Source: JACJVV01 sp964581515
GTDB taxonomy: Archaea > Nanobdellota > Nanobdellia > Woesearchaeales > JACJVV01
Reading direction: 5' to 3'
Assembly: GCA_964581515.1 (NCBI GenBank)
Contig: CAZOOV010000002.1
Coordinates: 138,887 to 202,886, forward strand
DNA: 64,000 nt
This document shows positions 23,665 to 32,500 of the stretch, piece by piece (position 1 is the stretch's first letter; the number at the start of each line of letters is the position of its first letter). The position numbers were made by a program, and so were the translations under genes. The notes beneath the pieces were generated by a model, which saw nothing but the letters and a program-made list of their open reading frames with translations, searched no databases and was not told where the DNA came from.

Positions 23665-25836
23665 TTATGAGTGAAGGACTTTCAATATATCTTCGCCGAA
23701 CTGATTGATCTTTGTCGGACCAAACCCTGGTACTTTTGATAAGTCTTCTATTGAGAATGGCTGTTGTGCTATCAGTCCAGTAAGAGTTTTATCAGTTAGC
23801 ACCATAAAAGCAGGCATACCATATTCTTTTGCAGTCTTTAACCTCCATCTCTTGAGTCTGTCAAACATAGAAGTATCAGTATCAAGAGTACCTTGGCCAT
23901 TGCTTATTGTTCGACCATAAACTATTTTTGTCATAGCAGAAGTTATGAAATCAGTATGGCTCTTTCCGACATAAGTAAGATATAAAGATGATTTTGCTCT
24001 GCTGAGTGCAACATAAAAAAGTCTTCTTTCTTCATTGTATTTGTCATACTCATCAATCTTTATCATCTCTATTACCGGATGCTCTGATCCCTTACATGGG
24101 AATTTATTTCTTGTACATCCTACAACAAAAACTAGTTCTGCTTCAAGACCTTTTATTGCGTGTATTGTTGCAAGCACTACTTTCTTCGATTCCTCTAGTG
24201 CACCTTCATCTTTAGTAATCTTGCCAAACTCATCGCTTCGCATCTCATGCGGAACTTTATTATTATGCAGATAACCTGATATCTTTACAAGCTGTTTGTT
24301 TGTTCTTGCAAGAATGAATATATTATCATGGGGTACATCTGAATTAAGTATTGCCTGCACCACAAATTCTGCCTCTGCTTCTTCGTTTTTGAAATTCAAA
24401 AGCCGTATATCTTTTTTTCCTTCATTCACAGTCTCAAGATCAGGAAGATTCATGTATCTTATTGACTCATTGAAGAGTTCAACAACAGCTTTTGATGACC
24501 TATAATTCTTAACAAGACTTATCACTTCACAATTATCATGGTCTTTTGGAAAATCTTTTATGAAAGAGATGTCACTCCCTCTCCAGCCATAAATAGACTG
24601 TCTTGGATCACCCACACAGAAAACGTTTTGTGAGTTTAGAAGACTGACTAAATTCATCTGCAGGGAATTAACGTCTTGGAACTCATCAATCAATATATGA
24701 CTAAATAATGGCTTGACATCAGGATGCTTACGGATCAATCTTATGCCATCTATCAATTGATCTGCAAAGTCTCTCAAACCATTCTTTTTCATATAACTAT
24801 CTATGAAATTACAGACACCATAAACAATATCTGCACTATCCTTATGGCTTGGTTCGATATCTTCGAATAATTCTTCACTAATCTTTTTGTCATTAAGATG
24901 CATATAATCCCTCACAAAAAAACAATCATTCATGAATATTGCAGCAAGCTGTTCATTTGTCTTCCCTTGTTTTTGTGAAAAAGTAAAATATGTATCAACT
25001 GCCTTATTCATATTTATGCCAAGCAGTTGAAGAGCTTTTCTTACCATGATTATCTTATCTTTATACATTACTACTGACATTTCTGTCTCATAAATCTTAT
25101 CACCGTATCTTTTGAGTAGCTTTTCACAGAAAGAATTGAAAGTCTCAACTTTTACATCATGTATGCCATAAGAATCAAGCCTGACTTCCATCTCTTTTCT
25201 TGCTTTTCTTGTGAATGTTATAGCAAGAATATCTTTTGGAGGTATTGACTTATATTTTACAAGAAACTCGATTCTTTTTGTTAAGACTGTTGTCTTTCCA
25301 GAGCCTGCACCTGCAACACATAAGACTGATGCATTATCGGAGATTATAGCTTTTTTTTGCTCATCGTTGTATGAATTAAGAAAGGAATCAAGAGCCAAGA
25401 ATTTCTTTTTGTCTTCATCTGTGATAGTTGTCTTCATGTAATTGAATGAGACCTCATTCTGATCCATCTCATCTTCTTCAAAACTAGGACTTTCTAATTC
25501 ATCCCTTCCTTTAGAAGTAAGTGAAAGCACTTTGATATGCGCCACTTTTGGCAATGGAATGTAAGCAATCATTCCTTTCCTTACTAAAGATTGCAAGATA
25601 TCCTGTAATTCTTCTGCAGTGTATGCTAATGTTCCAAAAGAAAGGAGCATATCAAGCTTGTTATTCTTTATTGAAGTACTAACCTCTCCTCTTAAGAAAT
25701 CTATAAGAAGCTTTTTTCCCACACCAAAAGGGATCTCATCAAGAGCTTGAAGCATCATGATATGTGGTGGCTTTCTTTTTGGCGGTGAAACGCCCTCTGG
25801 CAATTTCAGGCTTCCATCAGGGTTGAATTCTATCAT
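23665..25836 (-). CDS. UvrD/Rep-type SF1 DNA helicase with HRDC domain
   Basis: The 723-residue protein starts with the MIEFNPDGSLKLPEGV leader, followed by a winged-helix-like region (about 30-125). The SF1A helicase core is marked by Walker A CVAGAGSGKTTVLTKR near residue 180, AITFTRKARKEM, LIDEFQDVNSLQ, GDPRQSIYGWRGSD and IHAIKGLEAELVFVVG, with YVALSRAKSSLYLTY as motif VI. The last 70 residues form an HRDC domain (MPAFMVLTDKTLTGL, then LSKVPGFGPTKI). It unwinds DNA in repair or replication restart. Bacterial-type UvrD genes are found scattered among archaea, so transfer is possible. Confidence 0.92.
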   Translation of the reverse strand: MIEFNPDGSLKLPEGVSPPKRKPPHIMMLQALDEIPFGVGKKLLIDFLRGEVSTSIKNNKLDMLLSFGTLAYTAEELQDILQSLVRKGMIAYIPLPKVAHIKVLSLTSKGRDELESPSFEEDEMDQNEVSFNYMKTTITDEDKKKFLALDSFLNSYNDEQKKAIISDNASVLCVAGAGSGKTTVLTKRIEFLVKYKSIPPKDILAITFTRKARKEMEVRLDSYGIHDVKVETFNSFCEKLLKRYGDKIYETEMSVVMYKDKIIMVRKALQLLGINMNKAVDTYFTFSQKQGKTNEQLAAIFMNDCFFVRDYMHLNDKKISEELFEDIEPSHKDSADIVYGVCNFIDSYMKKNGLRDFADQLIDGIRLIRKHPDVKPLFSHILIDEFQDVNSLQMNLVSLLNSQNVFCVGDPRQSIYGWRGSDISFIKDFPKDHDNCEVISLVKNYRSSKAVVELFNESIRYMNLPDLETVNEGKKDIRLLNFKNEEAEAEFVVQAILNSDVPHDNIFILARTNKQLVKISGYLHNNKVPHEMRSDEFGKITKDEGALEESKKVVLATIHAIKGLEAELVFVVGCTRNKFPCKGSEHPVIEMIKIDEYDKYNEERRLFYVALSRAKSSLYLTYVGKSHTDFITSAMTKIVYGRTISNGQGTLDTDTSMFDRLKRWRLKTAKEYGMPAFMVLTDKTLTGLIAQQPFSIEDLSKVPGFGPTKINQFGEDILKVLHS

Positions 25837-25993
25837 AGATATATCCAGAAATAGGTCTTTTTAAATTGTTTATTGTAATATGTCCAATGGATGAAGAGAA
25901 AAGAATGTTAAGGAAATAATAAATTTAAGATAAAAAAAGGTGTTAGAATAAAATAAGAGTGAATAAAATAATAAAGTTAGAATAAATAAGAAT

Positions 25994-26160
25994 GTGGCGA
26001 GTAAGCACAGAACAGAGTTCTTACTTATCGCCTACAGACTGATTATGAATAAAAAAGCCTTACTGGCATGATTTAGAATAATAAATGTGGCGAGTAAGAT
26101 TCCCACCTAAGAGACTGCACTCTACAGGTACTGGCATTTAAGCTAGACATAAAGTCTAGC
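25994..26160 (-). repeat. Two degenerate tandem copies of the tRNA-Leu 3' end
   Basis: Plus-strand GTGGCGAGTAAG, the complement of the 3' end of the tRNA at 26196, recurs at 25994 and 26087. Each copy has a similar AT-rich 3' flank (T/G-TTAGAATAAAATAA). Copy spacing is 93 and 109 bases. The copy at 26087 keeps 16 matching bases and continues to a perfect 7-bp hairpin, GCTAGAC/GTCTAGC, at 26142-26160. The copy at 25994-26035 folds into an acceptor-plus-T-stem minihelix: GTGGCGA-GTAAG pairs with CTTAC and TCGCC-AC. Neither copy has an anticodon arm. These fill the 490-base gap at 25837-26327 with the tRNA. Confidence 0.6.
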
Positions 26161-26195
26161 GAAATAAAAAAAAGTGTTAGAATAAAATAAAGAAT

Positions 26196-26278
26196 GTGGC
26201 GAGTAAGATTCGAACTCACGTAAGCACTAAGCTAATAGGTCCTAAGCCTATCCCGTTTGACCACTCCGGCATCGCCAC
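26196..26278 (-). tRNA. tRNA-Leu(UAG)
   Basis: This 83-nt intronless tRNA has a perfect acceptor stem GTGGCGA/TCGCCAC, D stem CCG/CGG, anticodon stem ATAGG/CCTAT with loop CTTAGGA (anticodon TAG), a long variable arm typical of leucine, and T arm GTGAG-TTCGAAT-CTTAC. CCA is not encoded. Two degenerate copies of its 3' end follow downstream on the same strand. Confidence 0.95.
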
Positions 26279-26327
26279 ATGATTAAGTCAATATTTGTTT
26301 ATCTGAATTGATTTAAAAAGGTTTTTA

Positions 26328-27179
26328 CTAATTTAACTCTAGAACTTCGTATGCTTGAGGTCCATCTAGAACTGTAAAATTATCCTTTTTCCCATATTTG
26401 TAATTGAACCACCAAGAGTAGTCTGATCCATATAATTCTCTACCACGTTCTACAAGCACATCTATCTTATCTTGTAACAAAGGACAAATTCTTGCTTCTT
26501 GTAACATATCTTCTGCATCATATGTTGATGCATCTTTATCATACTTGTGTCCAAAAGTATTTGTGCTTCCCCTATCAAGACAAAATCCTGAAAGAACAGT
26601 TACTGATCCAAACATATCTGTCAAGTCCACAATAGAATGACATACACACTGCTGTGCATATGTGCCAAGAACATATATATCAGGATGTTCCTTTCTTAGA
26701 TTATCCACATATTCTCCTTGTCTTTCATAATCGCTACCATGTCTTGAACCAATCTTAAGATTGCCACTTGTTGACTTATAGCTGAAAAAGAAATCTATTC
26801 TTGATGTATCTTTAACATATTTTAGAAGCTCTCTCACTCTTGGTGCAGTTTCATCTGTCAACATCATAGTTACTCTAATGTCTTTCTTTTCTGCAAAAGC
26901 ATTAAGATGTTGTAGTTCTCTTGCCAAGTCATGCAATCTCCCTGCATAATCAACCTTGTCCCATCCATTTGATAGAATCATATTTAATGATTTATCAAAT
27001 GCACTTTCAAGCTTGAAAGGTTTTAATGGTGCGTGAGCCTGAAAAACATTCCATGAATACCCCATGTGTGTCCAGAATATATGCTTTCCAGAGAATTCAT
27101 CAAGAGGGATATTGGCAATCCATTTTATACCAAGCTGTCTTTCAAGTTCTGCTGCGTTTAACTCTTTTATCTCAAACAT
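26328..27179 (-). CDS. Unknown protein with an isochorismatase-like motif
   Basis: The 283-residue protein has a central stretch IYVLGTYAQQCVCHSIVDL near residue 195, followed by VTVLSGFCLDRGST. This resembles the catalytic-Cys strand and helix of isochorismatase-like cysteine hydrolases, but the usual N-terminal D-x-Q-N-D-F motif is not obvious, so the call is weak. It could also be an unrelated alpha/beta protein. The ATG at 27179 is preferred over a TTG at 27182. The gene stands alone, downstream of a divergent promoter shared with the MscS-C39 gene. Confidence 0.5.
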   Translation of the reverse strand: MFEIKELNAAELERQLGIKWIANIPLDEFSGKHIFWTHMGYSWNVFQAHAPLKPFKLESAFDKSLNMILSNGWDKVDYAGRLHDLARELQHLNAFAEKKDIRVTMMLTDETAPRVRELLKYVKDTSRIDFFFSYKSTSGNLKIGSRHGSDYERQGEYVDNLRKEHPDIYVLGTYAQQCVCHSIVDLTDMFGSVTVLSGFCLDRGSTNTFGHKYDKDASTYDAEDMLQEARICPLLQDKIDVLVERGRELYGSDYSWWFNYKYGKKDNFTVLDGPQAYEVLELN

Positions 27180-27325
27180 CAAACATACCCCTAATCTACC
27201 CTAATAATGTAATTGGACGTTATCCTTTATGATTTTTTAAACATTTCCAACACATACCTATTATATTAACCGTTTAGAGACTAAAATCAAAAGATATTTA
27301 AAGAAAAAGTACCTAAATAGAGGAT

Positions 27326-28831
27326 ATGGGGGTCTTAGTCGATTATAGCACAGTAATGAGAATAGCCTACGTAGTGATTATACTGATTGCAGGTTATATA
27401 TTATCAAACATTGCAACAAGACTTATCATAAAATTCAGCAGAAAAAGACATCTTATTGATCTAAACAACAAGAACATACTTCTTACATTAGTACAAAAAG
27501 GAATCATAATACTAGCTCTGATAACAGCAGCTCTATATATGGGATTTAAGTCATTTGATGTCTTCTTAAGATCATTCATCAACACCATACCTACAATACT
27601 TACAATATTAATCTTGTTAGTGCTTGGAATATATGTCATAAGATCTGTAGTCTGGCTAATAAGGATATTTATGTCATCAACAAGAATAGGAGAATATATA
27701 GATGAAGAAAGCAATATGCATATAATCAATCTTTTCATATTTATAGTCCAGATTGTTCTCTATTTGCTTCTAGTTCATTTGATTATCTCATATATAGAAG
27801 TAGAATCATTATATAGCATACTTAATTTTGTAATATATCCAAGCATAGTATTGTTATTCTTAATCATGTTTGTTGCAGCTTTCAATCCTATAAAAGATTA
27901 TTCTGCGAGTTTTTATCTAAAGAATGCATACATGCTCAAAGCTGGCAATATTGTTAGAATGGATAAGATGGAGCATGAAATAATTAAGATCTCAAACTTA
28001 TCAACAGAACTTAAAACAAAAGAAGGTAACAGAATACTTGTACCAAACAGATTACTTGCTTCAAAAGAATTAATGTATGAACATCCTAGCAAAGATATTG
28101 AAACATTAGTCTCATTAAAACAGCATTTTGTACCTCAACTAAAATCACACTGTGGACCTGCATGTGCACAGATGGCTTTAGCACTTTTCAAGATCCCTTC
28201 AACACAAGAAGAACTTGGAATGATGATGAAAACAATCACAAGAAGAAATAAGAATATGGTTGCAGGTACACATCCTAAGAAAATCATTAGTGCAGTAGAT
28301 AAATATACAGAAGGAAAAGTCATCGGTGCATGGATTGATTTTGACAAGATATATGATCTTGAAAAAGAAGTTGCAAGATGGCTGGCAGACGGCGCTTTAG
28401 TGATTGTGGATTATAAGAAAAAATATTTGTTCCCAAGTGCGAAGACAGCACATTATTCTCTTGTTGTAGGAGTTAAGGGAGATCAGTTCTTGATAGTTGA
28501 TCCTTCACAGAAATCAGGAGGAGTATATTTCTCAGATTATAGAGATGTAGCTGTTGGAATGGATACACATTCTGAACTTATTAATGGAAAGAGAGGTTAT
28601 ATTGTACTTGCTCCTAAGGGAAGTGCTGCTTTCAAAAGGATAAATGATCGTTTAATATATTTCCATCCATCTATGTACTCACGTATCACAAAACAATTAG
28701 AGAGAAGACTAAATAAGATGACAAATAGTGTGAAAGTATATGAGACAATGCCTGGTTTCATAAAAAGATATCTTAAAGAATACAAAAAGTCTCAGATCCA
28801 ACGTGTTTGGAGACCTGAACAGAAGAAATAA
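27326..28831 (+). CDS. MscS-like channel fused to a C39-type peptidase domain
   Basis: This 501-residue protein has five or six membrane helices in residues 1-195. A short MscS-type beta domain follows: LKAGNIVRMDKMEHEIIKIS, then STELKTKEGNRILVPNRLLA, near 208-250. A C-terminal papain-fold domain of the C39 peptidase type spans about 265-435, with the Cys loop LKSHCGPACAQMALALF (Cys near 273), His in TAHYSLVVGV and Asp in LIVDPSQKSG. The catalytic Cys-His-Asp set appears complete. C39 domains normally cut leader peptides at double-Gly sites during export. Fusion to a mechanosensitive channel is, as far as I know, unusual. The domain should face the cytoplasm. Confidence 0.75.
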   Translation: MGVLVDYSTVMRIAYVVIILIAGYILSNIATRLIIKFSRKRHLIDLNNKNILLTLVQKGIIILALITAALYMGFKSFDVFLRSFINTIPTILTILILLVLGIYVIRSVVWLIRIFMSSTRIGEYIDEESNMHIINLFIFIVQIVLYLLLVHLIISYIEVESLYSILNFVIYPSIVLLFLIMFVAAFNPIKDYSASFYLKNAYMLKAGNIVRMDKMEHEIIKISNLSTELKTKEGNRILVPNRLLASKELMYEHPSKDIETLVSLKQHFVPQLKSHCGPACAQMALALFKIPSTQEELGMMMKTITRRNKNMVAGTHPKKIISAVDKYTEGKVIGAWIDFDKIYDLEKEVARWLADGALVIVDYKKKYLFPSAKTAHYSLVVGVKGDQFLIVDPSQKSGGVYFSDYRDVAVGMDTHSELINGKRGYIVLAPKGSAAFKRINDRLIYFHPSMYSRITKQLERRLNKMTNSVKVYETMPGFIKRYLKEYKKSQIQRVWRPEQKK

Positions 28832-28881
28832 GATAGGAAGATAATAAAATTAAAAAAATAAATTAAAGAAAAATAAGGATT

Positions 28882-29049
28882 TTAATCTTTTTTCTGCCAA
28901 GCATAACTTCTTTGTCTAGCAGATGTACCAAAACCGCAACTGGAACATTTCTTTTTTCGCATATGATAAGTTCTTTTTCCGCATCTTCTGCAATGTATCA
29001 TATTCAATTTTCCAGATTTCTTACCCATTGAAGCTGTTCCTTTTGTCAT
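28882..29049 (-). CDS. rpl37e: Ribosomal protein L37e
   Basis: This gene is short: 55 residues. The protein starts MTKGTASMGKKSGKLNMIHC and has a four-Cys zinc ribbon, CRRCGKRTYHMRKKKCSSCG, followed by a basic tail GTSARQRSYAWQKKD, which is the eukaryotic/archaeal L37e pattern. It lies 13 bases downstream of the LSm gene, the usual archaeal arrangement, so the two are probably co-transcribed. It binds 23S rRNA in the large subunit. Confidence 0.95.
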   Translation of the reverse strand: MTKGTASMGKKSGKLNMIHCRRCGKRTYHMRKKKCSSCGFGTSARQRSYAWQKKD

Positions 29050-29062
29050 AATTATTCAACCC

Positions 29063-29290
29063 TTATGCTGGAGATATAAGAACTATTGTGTCTCCTCTAA
29101 TGAATACAGTACCTAGTTTTCTCTTGACTTCTCCATCAACACGTTCTTCTGCATCATTTAATACAACGTTTATGTGAATGTCAAATGCTTCTAGATTACC
29201 TATGATTTGTTTAGTATTCTTAAGATCTACTAAAACTCTTTTATGTCGTGCATTGTTTAATGCATCTAATGGTCTTGATTGTTCTGTCAT
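29063..29290 (-). CDS. Sm-like (LSm) RNA-binding protein
   Basis: The 75-residue protein is one Sm fold: Sm1 motif HKRVLVDLKNTKQIIGNLEAFDIHINVVLNDAEE and Sm2 motif KLGTVFIRGDTIVLIS. Archaeal LSm proteins form heptameric rings that bind U-rich RNA. The size is normal. It precedes L37e in the conserved archaeal pair. Confidence 0.93.
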   Translation of the reverse strand: MTEQSRPLDALNNARHKRVLVDLKNTKQIIGNLEAFDIHINVVLNDAEERVDGEVKRKLGTVFIRGDTIVLISPA

Positions 29291-29505
29291 GTTCGTTAAC
29301 CCCTTTAGTTAAATAAATAAAATATGATAGAAAAGAAACCGAATCCATTTATAAAGGTTTTCGTATGTCTATATTCAAACCAATATTACAGCCAGATGAT
29401 AGCAATATGATACAGATTTATAAAGTAAATTTCATTCTTATATCTATGGCAGTTGAAGTAGTATAACGGTACAAAAATCGTAATAGAAGCTTATTTTAAC
29501 TTAAT

Positions 29506-32500
29506 CTAATCTTCTTTTAAGAATCCAGAAAATTCTGTAAATACTGGCTTAGAATTAAATCCAGGGAATTCTATGAATATGGGTTTAGAATTGAGTCCGA
29601 ATTCAAGGAATAAAGGAGGAAGATTGTATCCGATTATATCAAGTTCTTCCATATCTTCAACAGTTGTTATAGAATATTCACATTTACCACAATCGTTTGG
29701 ACAAGTTATGCAATTCTCAAAATATACTTGAGTACAGATATTGTCTCCGCAATAATTTCTTGCACGACCACCATGCATAATTGCCCCATCTGATGTTGGA
29801 GGAGTTGTTGTAACAGAAGCTGCCTGTGTTCCTTTAACTGCTGAGAACTGCAGGTTATCAACTTTTATAGTTGAACCTTGATCAGTACAAGTAATACCAT
29901 CAAGTGTTATTCCTGTATTATTGCCTAAACAATCTGTAAAGTCAGTCTCATTATCCCCATCACATCCTGAGCTGACGCCATCTATTGATGATACATCTGC
30001 ATCTTTCACGCATAGACTGATAAAACTATTGTCAGCAATATAAACTGTTTTATTGCCTTGCAATTGCCCAGATAAGTTTATGATAATATATGTATCTGCT
30101 TTTTGTATAGTTATATTGCTTAAATCAAGATTTGCTTCTGTGAAATTATGTGTGAAATTAATCATAGGTTCTTCATCATCATAAAATATAATCTCTTGCT
30201 CATCACTAAATGTTCCGTTTGTACTATTGCCACCCACTGTAATATTAAGATCATCTATACCATCAACAGTAACATTTGATTCATTATGTAAAAGAGGATC
30301 CGTTGTGTCAGGTAAACCATCATCGTCGATATCAGAAGTGGTATTTATCAGCATCGTACGATTTGTAGACCAATTACTATAGCCCACTAAATCATATGCA
30401 AGACAATTCCAAGTATAATCTCCATTGCTTAAAGATAGTGTCCAACTTGATGAATCGTTTATCCCTGACAAGCCTACAGTGTTATACAATGAAAAGCTAG
30501 AGTTAGAACTGTTTGTAATGTAAAGACTTATGTTTGCCAAAGCATAATTATCTGTAGCAGAACAATTGAACAATACATTTGCAGTACCGATACTATCGTT
30601 AACATAACCATCATCAGGATTATTGAGAGAAACACTTGGCGCTGTCAGATCAACTGTGAAAAATGTTGTTGCACTATCTTTGTTGTCTGCACTATCATTG
30701 GCCCAGACAGTAACATTATGCTGGCCTTCAGTCCAGGTTACAGCTGTTATGTTTGCACAGTTGCTTAATGTTGTGTTGAAGTTCATCGTGTCATTGCTGT
30801 ACCAGCAAGAATCAAGATTTGTATCTGAAGCTGTATATGTTACATCAAGAGATGCATCTGTGGTGTTAGTGTTGCTAATAGGTGAAACTATGCTTATTGT
30901 TGGACTGATTGTATCAATAGTAAAGGTTACAGTGGAACTACCTACATTTCCAATTGTATCATTTGCATATATGATAACAGTATGCACTCCTTCACTCCAA
31001 GATCTGCTTGTTATGTTTGCACAACTGCTTAAAGTGACATTTGCAGCCTGATTATCACTATACCAGCAAGAATCTATCAAAGAACCATCAGAAGCTATGT
31101 ACATTATATCTAGTCCAGTATCTGATGTGTTAGTATTGTTAACAGGAGAGCTTATTGTTATTGTCGGATCAGTTGTGTCTGTCCCGCTTATAATCGTAGC
31201 ATTCCAAGAAGAAGTAATATCGTTTACTGTCATGTCAGAAGTTTTGTTTGCATACATTAAGAATTCATAAGTTGAATTAATGCTGCCTGTTGCATTTACC
31301 CAGAAAGTGACAAGGATTGATTCTCCTTGATTTAATGAAATATCATTAGGATTAGTACTGTTTATGTAAAACGGTGTTGTTGATGTATCTGTAACTAAAG
31401 TAGTAAGTGGGACACAATCATATGTTCCTGTTGCAGCCCAACATGTTGATTGTTTGATAATAGTAGCATCAGCTAAATCAAAATCATGGTTATCTGCTGT
31501 ATCAAAACCTAAGAATACTGCTCTTCCAGGATTTGTTCCAGAAGTATAATCACTTATTGCGTCTCCTGCATCAATAGCAAAACCAGAAATATAACTTGAG
31601 CCATAATCTTGTGGTGAGAATAGTTTAGTATAAGGTGTCCTCATATTAGATGCAGTCATACGTCCCAAACCATCACCATCAGTAGAAGCAGTACCAGAAA
31701 ATCCAGTCATTATCTCGTGTGATTGAATATCAATAATATTATCATCATAAGAGTCAGTATCACCTCTCCCATTAGTGACTCCTGTGTAACCTGATGCATA
31801 AAAATAATCAGATATTGCAACAAGACCCAAGCTTTCATTCTCCCATGCGTCTTGTGCTGCAGGATAAGCATTTTCAGTAAATTGAAAACAAGAATAATAA
31901 TAACCACCACACATGACTATATCATATGCTGAATCATTGATTTCAGATTCAGTCCAAGAATTATATCTTTTTGCAGTAACTTGAAATCCTGAATCATTAA
32001 GATAATCTCTAAGATCATCAGAATAAGAGCAAGTACTGCTATAACAATAAAATGCAATATCAACATCTGAATGATTGCCGTAATAAGCGTCTAGACTTAC
32101 ATTAATATCACCACAATCATTTCTTGTACAGCTAACATTGACAGTGATGGGATTCCAGCTATTCTGACTGAGATTCATTATGCTTATTGCAGGAGTAATC
32201 ATAGTCAATGTTATGTTACTTGTCAAAGTCATATTGACCCACATAACATTATAATTCTCATTACCATGAGTATCATTGACAGTTACGTTCAACAAATAGA
32301 CTCCTGCAGGAACTACTGTACTATTCTCAAGATAACCAGAACAGTTTATCTGGAAATAAGTAGTGTCATTGACTGAAAAACAACTTATGTTTGCAGCGTC
32401 AGTAGCATCAATGTCATAAGCAAAGTCATTCAAGTCATTATTTGTCTGATTGACCATAACTGTAAAAACAGGAAGGATTGTATCTGATACATTCACCCAC

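Noticed and set aside
25994..26160. Additional complete tRNA genes
   Set aside because: Only the acceptor/T-arm end is kept; no D arm or anticodon arm can be drawn.
25994..26278. Integrated mobile element with att sites at the tRNA
   Set aside because: The repeats resemble att copies, but no integrase or cargo lies between them; spacing is only about 100 bases.
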